Below, in pieces: positions 33,501-45,200 of a stretch of 64,000 nt of DNA. A program made the position numbers and the translations under genes. The stretch comes from Larus michahellis (lineage: Eukaryota > Chordata > Aves > Charadriiformes > Laridae), in NCBI RefSeq assembly GCF_964199755.1, contig NC_133914.1:1674001-1738000 (forward strand). Reading direction: 5' to 3'. The first letter of the stretch is position 1. Each line of letters opens with the position of its first letter. Under the pieces are notes generated by a model. The model did no database searches. It was not told the DNA's origin and saw only the letters and a list, made by a program, of their open reading frames with translations.

Positions 33501-34974
33501 CCTGTTGATCTACCTCTATCATCTACAATCACAACCGCTCTTTCCACTGGACCAAACTGGGAAAAAGCTTCCTCCAGCAACTCGTTGGACACATAAGGTG
33601 AAAGGTTACGCACTGAAAGAGCAGCAGCATGTGTGGCAAACCGAACACGAAGCTGTCGACCCCTCATGGGGGTATCATCCAGTTCTGCCTTCGCAATTTC
33701 TGCAAGAGCTCTAGATTCCTGAAGAAAGTTTAAGACCCAGTTTTAGAAAACCAAGTTGTAAACTACACCATTTCGTAAGAACTAAACGGATGGATGGATA
33801 GTACAAAAACCTACCAATTTAATGAATCCAAAGCCTTTCCCCTTGTTGATAAAAACCTCTCCTGGCTCCCCATATTTGGCGAACAATCTTTTAAAGTCTT
33901 CGTCTGTTATATCAGCAGGCAAATTCCCAACAAACAAGCGGCAACGCTGAGTATAGGTCTTCTCCCCGGGTCGCCTCAGAAGAGAGAGGTTTGCTTTAAA
34001 TCCCTACAAAGAAGCAGACCAGCCTGAACCATCGCCGTCTGCCGCCCCGCGCTTCGGCCCAGAGCAGCCCCAGGTCACCGCCAGCGAATACAAACCCAGG
34101 CTGCCACACACCCCTCGAGGCCGCAGTCGGGAGCTGCCTGGCCACCTAGGGAACACGCACATCATGTTTAGGGTGCTCGCAGCCCGCCGCCGTCCCTCTC
34201 GCCTCGCCAGGGCCCCCCCTTCGCCCGCGCTCCTCCCCTCAAGATGGCGGCGCGGACGCGCGGAGCCGCCGTGCCCGGCCGCCGCCATCTTGTGGCTCGG
34301 GGAGGGGGAGGGGGGCTGTGACTCACCTCGTCCGAGAGCTTGTCGCCGCCGCCGCCGGCCGAGCCCTGCTGCGAGGACAGGCTCTGCTGTCCCTGGTGCT
34401 GCTGCCCGCGGCCCCGCGGCTCTCCGCCCGGCCCGCCTCGGTGCCCCGGCCCGCCTTTGTGCGGCCCGCCGGGCCCCTGCTGGGGGCCGCCTGGTCCCTT
34501 GGGCCCGCCGCCGGGCGACTGTCCTTGTCCTTTCTTAGGGCCGCCGGCCGGGGTGGGGCTGGGGCTCGGCTTGGGCTGCGGCTGCCCCCCCGGGCCGGAG
34601 GGAGCCGAGGAGGGCGCCGACACCGGAGGCTGCTGCTGCGGCGGCTGCCCCGCGGGCAGCGCGGACGGCGGAGGCGCTCCCGGGCCGGCCTGGCTGCCGG
34701 CAGGCCCCGCCGTGGTGGCGGCGGCTGAAGAGGACGAAGAAGGCGGTGCAGAGGTCGAGGCGGGCGGCTTCGGAGGTTCGGGCTTCGGGCCTCCGCCCGG
34801 TGGGCCACCCGGGCCCTGCGGGCCGCCCCCCATGGGGCCGCGGTTCTGGCCCATGCCCATGCCGGGCGGCGGAGAGCGGAAATCGTGGTTGGGGCCGCCG
34901 CGACCACCTCCGCCGCCGCGCCGGTGGAAGCCGCCTCCGCCGCCGCCACGGCTACGGAACCGATCCCGCGACAT
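27587..34974 (-). CDS. SFPQ: SFPQ (PSF), splicing factor proline- and glutamine-rich
   Basis: Ten coding exons: 34327-34974, 33815-34003, 33417-33718, 33206-33301, 31640-31836, 31258-31342, 30817-30934, 30553-30601, 30352-30473 and 27587-27724. All junctions are GT-AG, the frame is continuous, and the product is 647 residues. Domains: Gly/Arg start ([15 protein letters not shown]) and a Pro/Gly/Gln/Ser-rich region to about 216; RRM1 about 237-307 (RNP2 LFVGNL, RNP1 KGFGFIKL); RRM2 about 311-386; NOPS about 387-440; charged coiled coil about 437-540; Gly-rich tail ending in NKKPRF, a nuclear localisation signal. It is a DBHS-family nuclear protein that dimerises with NONO or PSPC1 and acts in paraspeckles, splicing, transcription and DNA repair. 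The N-terminal low-complexity region is shorter than in human (707 residues) and lacks the long Gln/Pro runs. The last coding intron (27725-30351) is the longest. Transcribed divergently from ZMYM4. Confidence 0.97.
27725..30351 (-). other. SFPQ intron 9, long terminal coding intron
   Basis: A 2.6-kb AT-rich intron before the last coding exon, much longer than introns 1-8 (79 to 1369 bases). Retention of SFPQ intron 9 has been described in human motor-neuron disease models, from memory. A patch at about 27797-27850 carries several CpGs (GGTTCGTCGATAC, TGAGTCGATCC) in otherwise CpG-poor sequence. No transposon is seen in it. Confidence 0.7.
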
Positions 34975-35101
34975 GGTGGTGGAGGAGGTGGAGGAGGAGG
35001 AGAAGGAGGAGAGGTGCTCCGGCCGCCGCTGCTGCTCCTCAGAGCCCGCTGCTCAAAATGGCGGCGAGCTGAACGGCCTCGCCGCCGCCTTTGTCCGCCC
35101 C

Positions 35102-35108
35102 TAATATA
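35102..35108 (-). promoter_or_regulatory. TATA-like element of SFPQ
   Basis: Minus-strand AACTATATTAGGGGCGG gives TATATTA at 35108-35102, about 130 bases upstream of the start codon. That would put initiation near 35075, just above the YY1-type motif. Confidence 0.4.
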
Positions 35109-35190
35109 GTTTCCCCGCCCCCGGAAATCACCCCCTCCTCCCCGCTAGCCAACCATCGCCCTCGGTGGCGAGGACCGATAGGTGGAGTCA

Positions 35191-35371
35191 CCAATAGCAT
35201 GTCCCTGTTCCGCTAACTCTTTGATCTCATTGGTAAGAAACCTGCCCTCTGCCGATTGGCTCGTTTGAGCGCCGACATTCGCACGGGATGATCCGTTAAC
35301 CTCCCGTGTGCTGATTGGACAGTTTGATCAGCGGGAGGCGGAGTCAGGAAGGAAGCTCGGCTTGCGATTGG
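35191..35371. promoter_or_regulatory. Array of five CCAAT boxes (NF-Y type)
   Basis: CCAAT at 35191-35195, and its complement ATTGG at 35229-35233, 35255-35259, 35314-35318 and 35367-35371. The gaps between successive starts are 38, 26, 59 and 53 bases. Multiple CCAAT boxes within 200 bases of a start site are typical of NF-Y-driven, cell-cycle-linked or highly expressed housekeeping promoters. Seen directly; NF-Y binding is inferred. Confidence 0.65.
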
Positions 35372-38300
35372 CTGCCTGGGCAGTCAGTCAGAGGGGAGCG
35401 CGCCGGCCCGGCGCAGGCCGCGGCCCAGCGGCCCCGCCGGCTCCGAGCCGCCGCTTGCCCGCGGGGCCGCACGGCACCCCGGGCGGAGCTGCCTCAGGCT
35501 TCCGCTGGAATGGCTGCTTTTAGTACGGGCGGCAGGCTTCACTTTGCGTCGAAAGCGAATTTAGTACAAAAAAGTTCCTGTTTATTCACCCACGGGAAGC
35601 CCCAAAAGCGAACTCTGAGCTGGGAGCAGCAATCCGCAATGCCCGAGCTCCCCGTAAGCGCAGGGTCCGGCTCTGTGCTCTCTCTGCTTCGCCAGCAAGA
35701 AGGTGGAGGTCAATTCCCCAAACTGTAAAAGGGCAGAAAAACAAAGCAGCTGTAAAAATTCATAGGGGTTACGATCACCATATTCCACATTCTAAAGCAG
35801 AAAACAGGCCAGAAGTACTTTCCGTCCACGTAACCTCACTGGTTTCGGCAGCGTTGCACGGAGACAGGCTAACGTGAGAACAACGTGACATGTTTATGCT
35901 TTCACTTTTCTCGAGGGTTTCGCTGCCTCGCGCTCCCATTGATGTGTCACATTCAGTTTCGGGCCTGAAAAAACCCATCCCATGTGAAAGCCAAGCCAGG
36001 GCCACGTGTTTGCTTTATTTGCACAGAAACTATAACTGTTGCACTGTTGTGATAAAATATTATCAATCAATCTCATAAATATTTGTGAAGCCACGGGCAA
36101 AGGCAGACTTCATTCTTAACTAAATGAATTTCCCTGTGGCTTTAGATATTTTTAAAGAAAAACGTGCCATAGATGGATCTTTTCCCCAAAGCAGCATTGC
36201 GCTGGCTGTGCGACCTCGGCCGCCTCCAGCCGCAGCAGAATGGAAGCCCCAAGTAGTTTTAAAATGGATTCTCTCGGAGATGTCAGCCCCCCTCTGGCAG
36301 CAGTTAATGTTTCCACCACGAGGTGTCTCAGAGGTTAAAGCACTGGAAGAAGAAATTTGGGACTGGAACATACCGCACTCCAACCCCCGGCTAGGCCTTG
36401 CCGTCCCACCGGCGTGCGGCTGTCCAGGAAGCAACCAAAAATAATAAGTGTAAATGGGTTGTTTTCACCTTTGTTGTGTCCTAAGTATAAGTGAACTGTA
36501 TTTTAGGGAGCTATTAATTTTTAGCATCCTTGGAAAGAAATAACAAGTATAAATCTGCTCCCAGTCCTGCATAAATCTGTACGACTTATCTGAAGTCCAC
36601 AAAGCAGCTTTGAATTTCCACGTACCTAGTAGAGGCCGGGATATGATTACACGGTTTGCAACTGCAATGTGAGTATTCATCTTGGGCTTAAAATCAAAGA
36701 AACATCAATGTGGCTATGAGGACTTCAAATAAAAAACGACCTCTGGTAACAATCACCTATTTTGTAAATATTCACACTAGGCAGCTGCCGTTCCCGTACA
36801 TAAACTAACACTGGTGAATAAAGCTTGAGATATTCTCCCCAGTATGTCCCACTGCAAATAAACATTTCCTGAGGCTGGAAACTCCTCGTGACAACTGTGG
36901 TAACATTTGAAGCGGCTCTTCATATTTCATATTGATCTGGTTATTGGGATGGTTGGTGCACACATAATGTGAGTTTGGTTTAACGGGGGCTGTTGGGAGA
37001 AGCAAAAAAGGAGGGAGAACGCAAGACCCTTCCCTGCCCCAAAATACTAGTATCTGCTTAAAAGACACCGCCAGTGTTATGACTTCTGAAGATTTTTCAC
37101 GCCATACAAACCAATTTACAAAAGCGAATTGAGACACGGTAAGAAGCAGTCCAGGACCGAAGAGAAAAAGACCTGCAGCAGGCCTTAGAGAAACATTTGA
37201 AAGCGGGAATCGGGCTGACACTGAGGTGTCTGAAGTTACGAGTGTCTCAGCTGCCACCGAGCGCAAGGCAATCTTCAGGTAAGAAAGGCATGGGTCTCAG
37301 CAGGCGGTTGATTTAGATCATTTTTCCCTAAACTGTTTCCTCCTCCTATAAACATAAACAAAAGATTGACAAGAAGAAATCTGCATTATCTCTATAGTAT
37401 TAATTGCAGATTGCAAGAGGAAAGAGCTGCATGTGTCCAACCTGCTAATTAAGAATAATTACCCCATGAGGTTCTGTAAGTGTCCCATGTACAAACAGTA
37501 AAATTGCTGGAATCACAGTAACATGTACCACCGCTAAAGAAGCAATTAAATCTTGTGAGGAGATGCTGTGTCTGCATTCCCTGGGCATTTTTGACCTAGA
37601 GAGAAACAGTTTAACGGCTGTTTGCACAAATTCTACTATGTCACAGAGCTAGAGATGCTCAGGAATTTTAAAAATCTGGCAGCAAAAGGAGTGGACAGGG
37701 AGATGAGAGCAGAGAGGCACCCGGAAGGTGCAGGGCAGCGCCTCACCCTGCTGCAAGCTCTGCTGGACAACTCTGTGGTGCACTCAGCCAAACCTGTCCG
37801 GCACAGCGGGGATTTCTGCAGAACGGCTTCATTATTCTAGGGCTCAACACAGTTTCATGAATAACAGCATCACCTTTCATAGAATAAAGGAGGAAGTACA
37901 ATGCCTAGAGCAACCCCTGGTACATAAAGCCGAGAGGCAGGATGAACGGAGCGGCTAATGGCTGCTGTAACGGCTCCTCATCCGCACAGCACAGCTCTCG
38001 GCAACTTCCATGTGGCACTTCATCAGAGTTCTCCTCTCCCTCCTGCACTGGTTTCATTCCCTCCTTGAGTACTGATTAAATCTGCTCTCCAAGAGGTTTT
38101 TCCTGTATACCATGACAAATATGCCTGTAGGCCATTTTTTAAACCAGATGAGTGAAAGTAATGCAGGGCCAGATAAGAGATTAGAGCAATAGTCAAGCAA
38201 ATGCAGAGACTGAAGGAAGGGAAGGAGGGGTTGATGGTCTTTGCACACTAACTTTATTGACTTCAACAGATATAATCTTGATTCCTCATGGAATAAAAGA

Positions 38301-38410
38301 GGTCCAAATCAGGCTCAAGAGTCTACAGAAAAGGTAGTATTGGTTCTGCACGGAAGTCTGCTATCTGAACAGTACTGACACCAAAAGTTCACAGTTCTGA
38401 TGGTGACTCT

Positions 38411-38439
38411 GTTCTCTCAACCTTTTGAGTTGAGAGAAC
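38411..38439. repeat. Perfect inverted repeat, 11-bp arms
   Basis: GTTCTCTCAAC and GTTGAGAGAAC are separated by seven bases. Transcribed in either direction it would form an 11-bp hairpin with a 7-base loop. It is isolated in intergenic DNA with no gene next to it. The arms are too short for a microRNA precursor. Confidence 0.6.
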
Positions 38440-39061
38440 TGTTGAAGTTTAGGAGTTTCCATTTCTAATTTCTCTAAATTAAGTTACTGAAATGTCTTAA
38501 ATAGCAGTAGTTTTGAATCTTCTGTCAAAAGCCAAACTAGTATCAAAGTCACATAAAAGAGAAACAAGGTCTTCTGTGAAAGAAACGTTCAGCAGACCAG
38601 TAAGGAAGTGCTACAGGAAACTTCCCTAGTCATGTCCCCTCCTCTTTTCCCTTTCCTTTTCCCCCTTCTCCCTACCCTTCCCACGATGGGCAAGGAAGGT
38701 CACAGGGGGGATCTCTAGCATGTTTACAATTACTTTGCACTGCTTAGCAGATCCAAGAACATTGCTTTACTCTTCAGTGGCTTTTCTGACACTGCTTTGT
38801 GCTCTCGTGTGTGTGAGGGAGGGCTTGGTTGGTGAGGCTGGATGGGCAAGACAAGCACTGGGCTTGAAAAAAGAATCAGTGGAATGGTTGAAACAAAGAA
38901 GGAAATGTTATACATCGCTACTATAACCTGAGAAGTGCAACTGCTTATCTTTCATACTCATGCAGTTCCCGCTGCCATTGTATCTGACCATCTTGTTACC
39001 TTTAGCATGTTTAAGTTCACACCCTGGCTTAAAAATAGAGAGCTCCAAGATCGGGAAGTCC

Positions 39062-39235
39062 TGTGACTTGTCCAAGTGGTGGAATCACCATCCCTGGAGG
39101 TATTTAAAAGACAGGCAGACATCTTTAAAAGACGGGTAGACATGGTTTAGTGGTGGTTTTGGCAGTGTGAGGTTGGTGGTTGGACTCAATGATCTTAAAA
39201 GTCTCTTCCAACCTAGACGATTCTATGATTCTAAG
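39062..39235 (+). mobile_element. CR1 LINE, 3' end fragment
   Basis: The stretch carries the family's 3' sequence (GGTGGAATCACCATCCCTGG, GACATGGTTTAGTGG, GGTTGGACTCAATGATCTTA) and ends in the typical ATTCTATGATTCTA terminal repeat. It is 5'-truncated, as almost all CR1 copies are. A small internal duplication of a TTTAAAAGAC unit is visible. CR1 is the dominant avian LINE, so this supports a bird or reptile source. Confidence 0.88.
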
Positions 39236-42200
39236 ATCACAGAATCCATAGAAAGGCAAGAAGAGGAACCTGGTGTCTTGAGCACTGGAACAACTGGTCT
39301 TTCTTTCCCTCCCCTGGCTGCCTGTTTTCTCCTCTTTCAGCAGTAGCTGTGTTCTGCCAGTGGGCAGAGTGATGCATGTACACACTGGGCATGTCTGCTG
39401 CAGGCACAGTTGAGCATGCCAAGTCTGTCTTCCAAGAGGCTCCAAGAGCCCTCTGCTTCCAGTGAAGTCAATTGGAGTTAAGGATGCTCAGTGGCTTGCA
39501 GAAGCACTCAGCACAGTTGTACGACAAAGCCATCAATCTATACATTTCCTTGAGCTGTGGGGAGAAACAAGATATGCATTACTACAACTTATCCTGCTGC
39601 CCTACAGTTAACAGCTTCCATCTCTTCTATTCTAAAGAGAATTTAAAATTTTGTCACTGATAATAAATATGTGACAAGAATGGGAGGCAGCTGTTAAAGA
39701 GAATCCTGTTCTTCATTCTTACAGACGAGACAAGCGCTCAACAGAAAGCGGGTACATCAGCTCTGCAAAAATACCAGCAGTTCTAAAGTGCATTTCTGGT
39801 TAATGTTTGGCTATGCGAAGAATGCAAGTGGGGCAGAAAAAGTGAGCAGACTCACAATGCTGTATTTCATCAGACTGCCATGAATTTCTTAAAACTTTAA
39901 AGACTGGCAATGTCTTCTCTGTGTATTTTTTTTACCCACTGTTATTTCCAAAACATAGTCACACAAAAGGGACAACATTGGAAACAATTAGGAGATAACC
40001 ATAAGAAAATTAGAAAAACTTTTTTTCCGTAACGTGAAAATGGTAGAAGTATTCACATAAACTTTTATTCTGCATTTGGAAAAAGTGATGTAGTCACAGC
40101 ACGAAATTCAGGGTGATGTTAAAAAGCAGCAACCAGAGTTTGTCAGTGGGCATTCCTGTTTAACTTACAATAAAGAATCAAGAGGAGGTCTCCAAACAAC
40201 AGAAATGGCCAAACACCTCCATAGATTATTCATGTCATTTTTCAGTAACTCTCAGAAGACAAAGATAAAATTAATACTGCTGTAGCATCAGGCAGCTGAA
40301 CAGACTTCCCAGAGGATTATAGGTCTGACAACCTGACATCTATCCTAGGCAAAATTTGTGACCTTGAGCACACTCAGATTTTGCAAAAGTCTAATGGTTC
40401 AATCACTTTTTTTTTATTATTATTATCTTTGGCATCTTATTATGGCAAATAATACTCTCTAACCATCATGGTATCACAGTGCCTAGCAGAGCCTGCAAGC
40501 AACCCAAAACAACGTCTCATTGAGGTCTTACTAATCCCACTCCATCCCCCTCCGGGTGCTCAGAGACCACAGCTTGTTGCCAACACCAACTCTTCCACTG
40601 CTGATCAAAGAAACCCAGGGCAAAGTCACAGGAAGGAAGTTTACGTGGGGTGGGAGTTTAGATTTTCAGCAAGGAGAGAAGAGCAGGTGAAAAAACAAAA
40701 GCAAAGAGAAAATTTGTATTTCCTCTCTTGTGCCTTGACACAAGAATCTGCTATGAGCCTGGTACAAAACTTCTGTTACTATAAACTGGATCTCCATCAG
40801 AAAAAAACTTGCCAATAAATCTATACTGGTAGCACACGCAAGGAGTGAATATAGCTGGAAAAGAGTTAAATAGAGCTCGAAAATAGTTGATGACTGCGTA
40901 GGACCCACTGCAACAAAGATGAGTTTTCTGCTTGCTCTCTAAGGGAACCTCCACCCGCAATCTGCAACAGACTCGATGCATCACTGTCCCGAGGATGTAC
41001 CTAGCTGATGGTCTATAGTTAAATGAGAAACCCAGTTCTCTTCTCCCTCTCAGTTTTGTGCTTCTTCCATAGACTTTTTCACAATAGATCACCCAGTACA
41101 AAAAGTAAACTTCAAAAGTACAGACAATTTTTAAGGCTAGAGAGTACAAAAGATTGAGAGTCACTGTCACAGAGTAGCATCAGCTGTTTATAATACAGAA
41201 TTATGTGTAAAAGTCTAGGTAGTGTTGCTCGCTATCTGTTTAAATATTTAATGAAGCATGCAATTCAGGTCCTTCATCACTGTTGACTCTGTGATTTTAG
41301 AAGTCCAATGTACTTATCATCATCTGTGTTCCAGGCTTATTTTCACATTTCCACAGGGTTGCACAGTGACAATGAATGAAAACAATCTCCTTTGTATTTA
41401 TAACCAGATTAACTTTGGGGATCTGAGAACTGCCATATTTGGTGCGCAAAAACTGATGTCTGGCACGTTTGGAAACAAAAGCCTGTGTTATTTAGACTTA
41501 AAAAGAAGATGCAGAATAGATTTATAATTATTGTAATTAGAATAAAAGCATGATTGCACTGAACTTAAAACCTGGTCCAAATTTCATATACACCCACAAA
41601 TCCATCCAAATAGAAATTAACTTCATAATTAATACTGGATCGTTCCCCTTACAAAAAAGCACTATTAATTATTGATGACGCTTGTATTTCTTCCCAGCTG
41701 TTTACATCTTTTCACCCTCCAGTTCATGGAGTGCTGTGGATAATGCAGAGTGTACAACTCAAATCCCTCCAAGATGTGTGACTACTCCACTCCTGTCCTG
41801 CCTGCATGCAGGAAAACCTGCTCCTGGATGTTCTTATCAAGCAAAATACAGAGGGGCATTTGTTTGCACGCGCAGAGCTAGAATATTCTCTTTAGAGTTC
41901 AGCTTCCTCCTTTCATCCCACCCACCACCAGACACTTCCTGACATTTCTCCTGCAGGCAGAGCAAGGCAACTGCTTTTTTTTTTTTTGCCTTTTTTTTTT
42001 CCCTTTTGCAACGGCTGCTCCTTCAGCAATCTGTGGGTGGTGGGGGAAGGGGATGTTATCTCAACAGCAAACACAGCCCAGCAAGTCTGGGACGTGAGGG
42101 GGAGTTTCAGGATGAAAATAGGCCTCTGCCAGCCCTCCTGCGTTTGTGTATCTATGACTAAGCACGCTGAAAGCGTCGATTTTTCAAACTTGGCTACTCT

Positions 42201-45200
42201 CTTTCCTTGATCTTTGTTGTTTCCAAGCCTCCTGCTCCCCTTTGTCCTCGTAGCCCCGGGGGACCTCGCAGAGGCAGCCCCTGACATCGCCAGCGCCAGG
42301 GAAATGCAAATCTCCCCATGTGCTGGGGGACAAAGCCAGAGCAGCTCCAGAGCTGGGAGACGAACCCACCTCGCTGCTGGCCCTGGGGCTGTCTGTCCTC
42401 CGAGTCTGCTCAGGCCTCAAGAGGAGACTCCACGACCAATTGTTTTTCCACTGAAATATTCACTGGTCCTGCTTACGCCATTATAGTCCTGCCTTGGAAT
42501 TGTTTGCAGCACAGGACCACCTAAACCCAAGAGTTTTCAGCAGTTCTGCCCATCTCCGGGACAGAAAAAGCTGCTGGCTGCTCATCTCCTCCAGAGTTGT
42601 CACTACTGCTCTACTGGGAGGGTGTCTCGAGGTTCAAGGGACCAGTAGGGAGAGTAGGAAATAAAGTTGCTGGGCTCCAGTTTTTCTTGCCTACACAAGA
42701 CTCAACCTCGTTCCCCAACAGAGCTGCCTCTGAGTTTAAACACAGCCTTCTCGGCGTCCCCAGTCCAGATGTGCTGAGGACTGGGATTTTGGGAGGCTGT
42801 AGCTCCCACTCTCATTAGCACTGCCTACGGCATCTCTCCACACCTGATATAGAATTGGCCTCTCCTCACATCCACTCTCAGTCCCCCACAACTTCTTTGT
42901 CCCAGAAAGTGCCCAAAGCACCACATTTCAACTCCAAGCCTTCCTCTCCTTCATTTCTCACGTTCCCTCAAATCTCCAAGTTCTGTTTCCTCAGTTTTCT
43001 CATCACTCTGTCCCTGCTCTCAGGCCATCTTATCCCACAACCACACGGCACCATGCTGGTTCCATCGTCGGTGTCACATGCCAAGTGAACTGGCACACTG
43101 CTCTTAATAAGTCTCATGCCTGTTGGCTGGACTAGATGCTTGTCCTTGTCTCATGGTGTCCACTGAAGGCCAAACGCGGTCCTGGCAAAAGGTGAGATTC
43201 ACAGAGGGATTGAGGACAACCTGAAAGAATCTCTGGATTTTGCTGAGGAAGCTCCATTGGCAACAGCGCATTGTTACAAGCACAAAGCGTGTTTGTACAG
43301 GAGCAACTTGACAGTACAGCTACACTGGTCTAATCTACACTGGTTCAACCTTTCCTAATGCAGTATCAGGAGAGATAACGCTTTGCTAACTCCAAAGTCC
43401 CATATTTTTATACAGTACATCCTACATTATACCTGAGGCTGTCCTTGGGCCCCAGCTGTGGGTACAACATATGCCACAGCCACGTTTCTCAGCCCACCTT
43501 ACAAAGCCTGTCCTATCTGGATGCTCACTGAGCTCACTGTAAAGGAAACAAGATTATTCATTGTTATTAATTTGTGTTTGGCCCCAAACACACAGCAGTA
43601 CTGTAAGCACCTGCAACTGCAATTCCCTGAAGAGAACCTGCACTGGAAGAGAGGAAGGAGTGCCCAGATCTCAGTATGTACGGCTGGCAGGTTTTCTGGG
43701 TGATCTATATTCAGCTGTGCGTGCCCGTGGGTATGTGGAAAGATCATTCATCCAGTTCATTGAACTGCAGCCTGCATGTGAAAGGAGTTTCATGGTTTCT
43801 TTTTTAAATGTCACTGTTTTAAAGACGAATAGTCTCACGCAGAATTGTGCAGCAGATTATAATATGGGCACTCCAGGGGTAAATTAAAAAGCAATTCAAA
43901 AACAATACTGTGGAACAATCTTATCTTTTCCCTGCCTTATCCAGGCATTTATCTAGGTCTGTTCTGCACTAGTCATCACTACATTATCTACATATTATAC
44001 AGTGTCTTTTTTAGCCACATTAGTACATATACAGCTCATTCACAGTCAAAAGTAAGTCAGGTCTGAACAAGCTGCTCTAGTTCAAATGCCCTATTCAGAG
44101 AACAGGCTGAGAGATGTCTACAGAACACACCAGGGTTGATCTAGTTTTAAATGGTCCACACTTACTGTCACCCTCTCATCTGTCCGTAGTATCAGCTTAA
44201 GCAAACCTTCCTTCAGGCATAGATTTCAACAGCATATGGTTGTACTATGATCTATTTAATGACAGGATCTATTTCTAACAAAATATTTTGTTTAGTGGTC
44301 TGAAAGCATTTTCAGTTGCGTGTTGAAAGTTCAAATATTTCCATCAACTCCCTAATTTACTTATGAGAACCATGCAATGAAATAAAGATGTTGGTTCCCG
44401 CTCGCATGCTTGAACAAGTTACACAAAATTTTCATTTTATTAAACACTATGGAAATTTACAATGTAGCCCCAAGAAGTTACAACCGTTTGTCAAGTCTTG
44501 TGAGGTTACAGGAAGCCTCATCATATTTGAGGTTATTCTGAATGCCTGAGCATGTGGAGTTGTGATTACATGAAAATATAGGTTTAATTAAAGCAAACAA
44601 ACAAACAACTCCCCCCACATACATACACTTTCTAAACTTAAGAGTAAAAATGTGAAAGCGGTGCACTGTAATGTCTCGGATACCAGAGGTCAAAAAGAAA
44701 AAGCAAGTTTGTTATCCTTAAGATCTTAATTCATAAACCAACCTCATTTTTAATGTCTTCCTCCTGGCTTCTGAATACTTGGATTTCTCAACATTGTTAC
44801 TAATTGTTTAGGTAATTTATAAATATTTATATTCTAAGAGGGTTATTGCCTCTCTTTTCTCTCTCTGTATTTTCTGCCTTCCTAGAAAATCCCATTCAGA
44901 AATACGTGCATTTTCAGTGTTCCGATGATCTGCACATGTACGGCACATCTGTGCTGTTACACACATGCTTTGGGGAAATCTGTGCGTGCACAGTGGCCTT
45001 TTATGCACAACATCCACATGTCCCGCCATCTGCTCAGGGCACTAGTGGACGTGTCCGAGGGAACCTTGACATGTGGCAGCCCTATATTTAGACTATATTA
45101 GAATTTCTAGCTATTGAAAAAACAATACCAATGTAAATATTAAGTCATATAACATCTTTTATTGTTACTACATTTTGTACCCATTAAAAATATTAAAATA

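Larger units (their letters stand above)
34020..35500. promoter_or_regulatory. SFPQ CpG-island promoter
   Basis: CpG-dense from inside intron 1 through exon 1 to about 35.5 kb. It contains YY1-type AAAATGGCGGC at 35055-35065, an inverted YY1-type pair in intron 1, a TATA-like element and five CCAAT boxes further out. It drives SFPQ on the minus strand. The outer half could also fire on the plus strand, but no plus-strand gene is recognised there. Confidence 0.75.

Noticed and set aside
34340-35104. Plus-strand open frame opposite SFPQ exon 1
   Set aside because: Mirror frame of the GC-rich, Gly/Pro-coding exon 1; SFPQ is certain on the minus strand.
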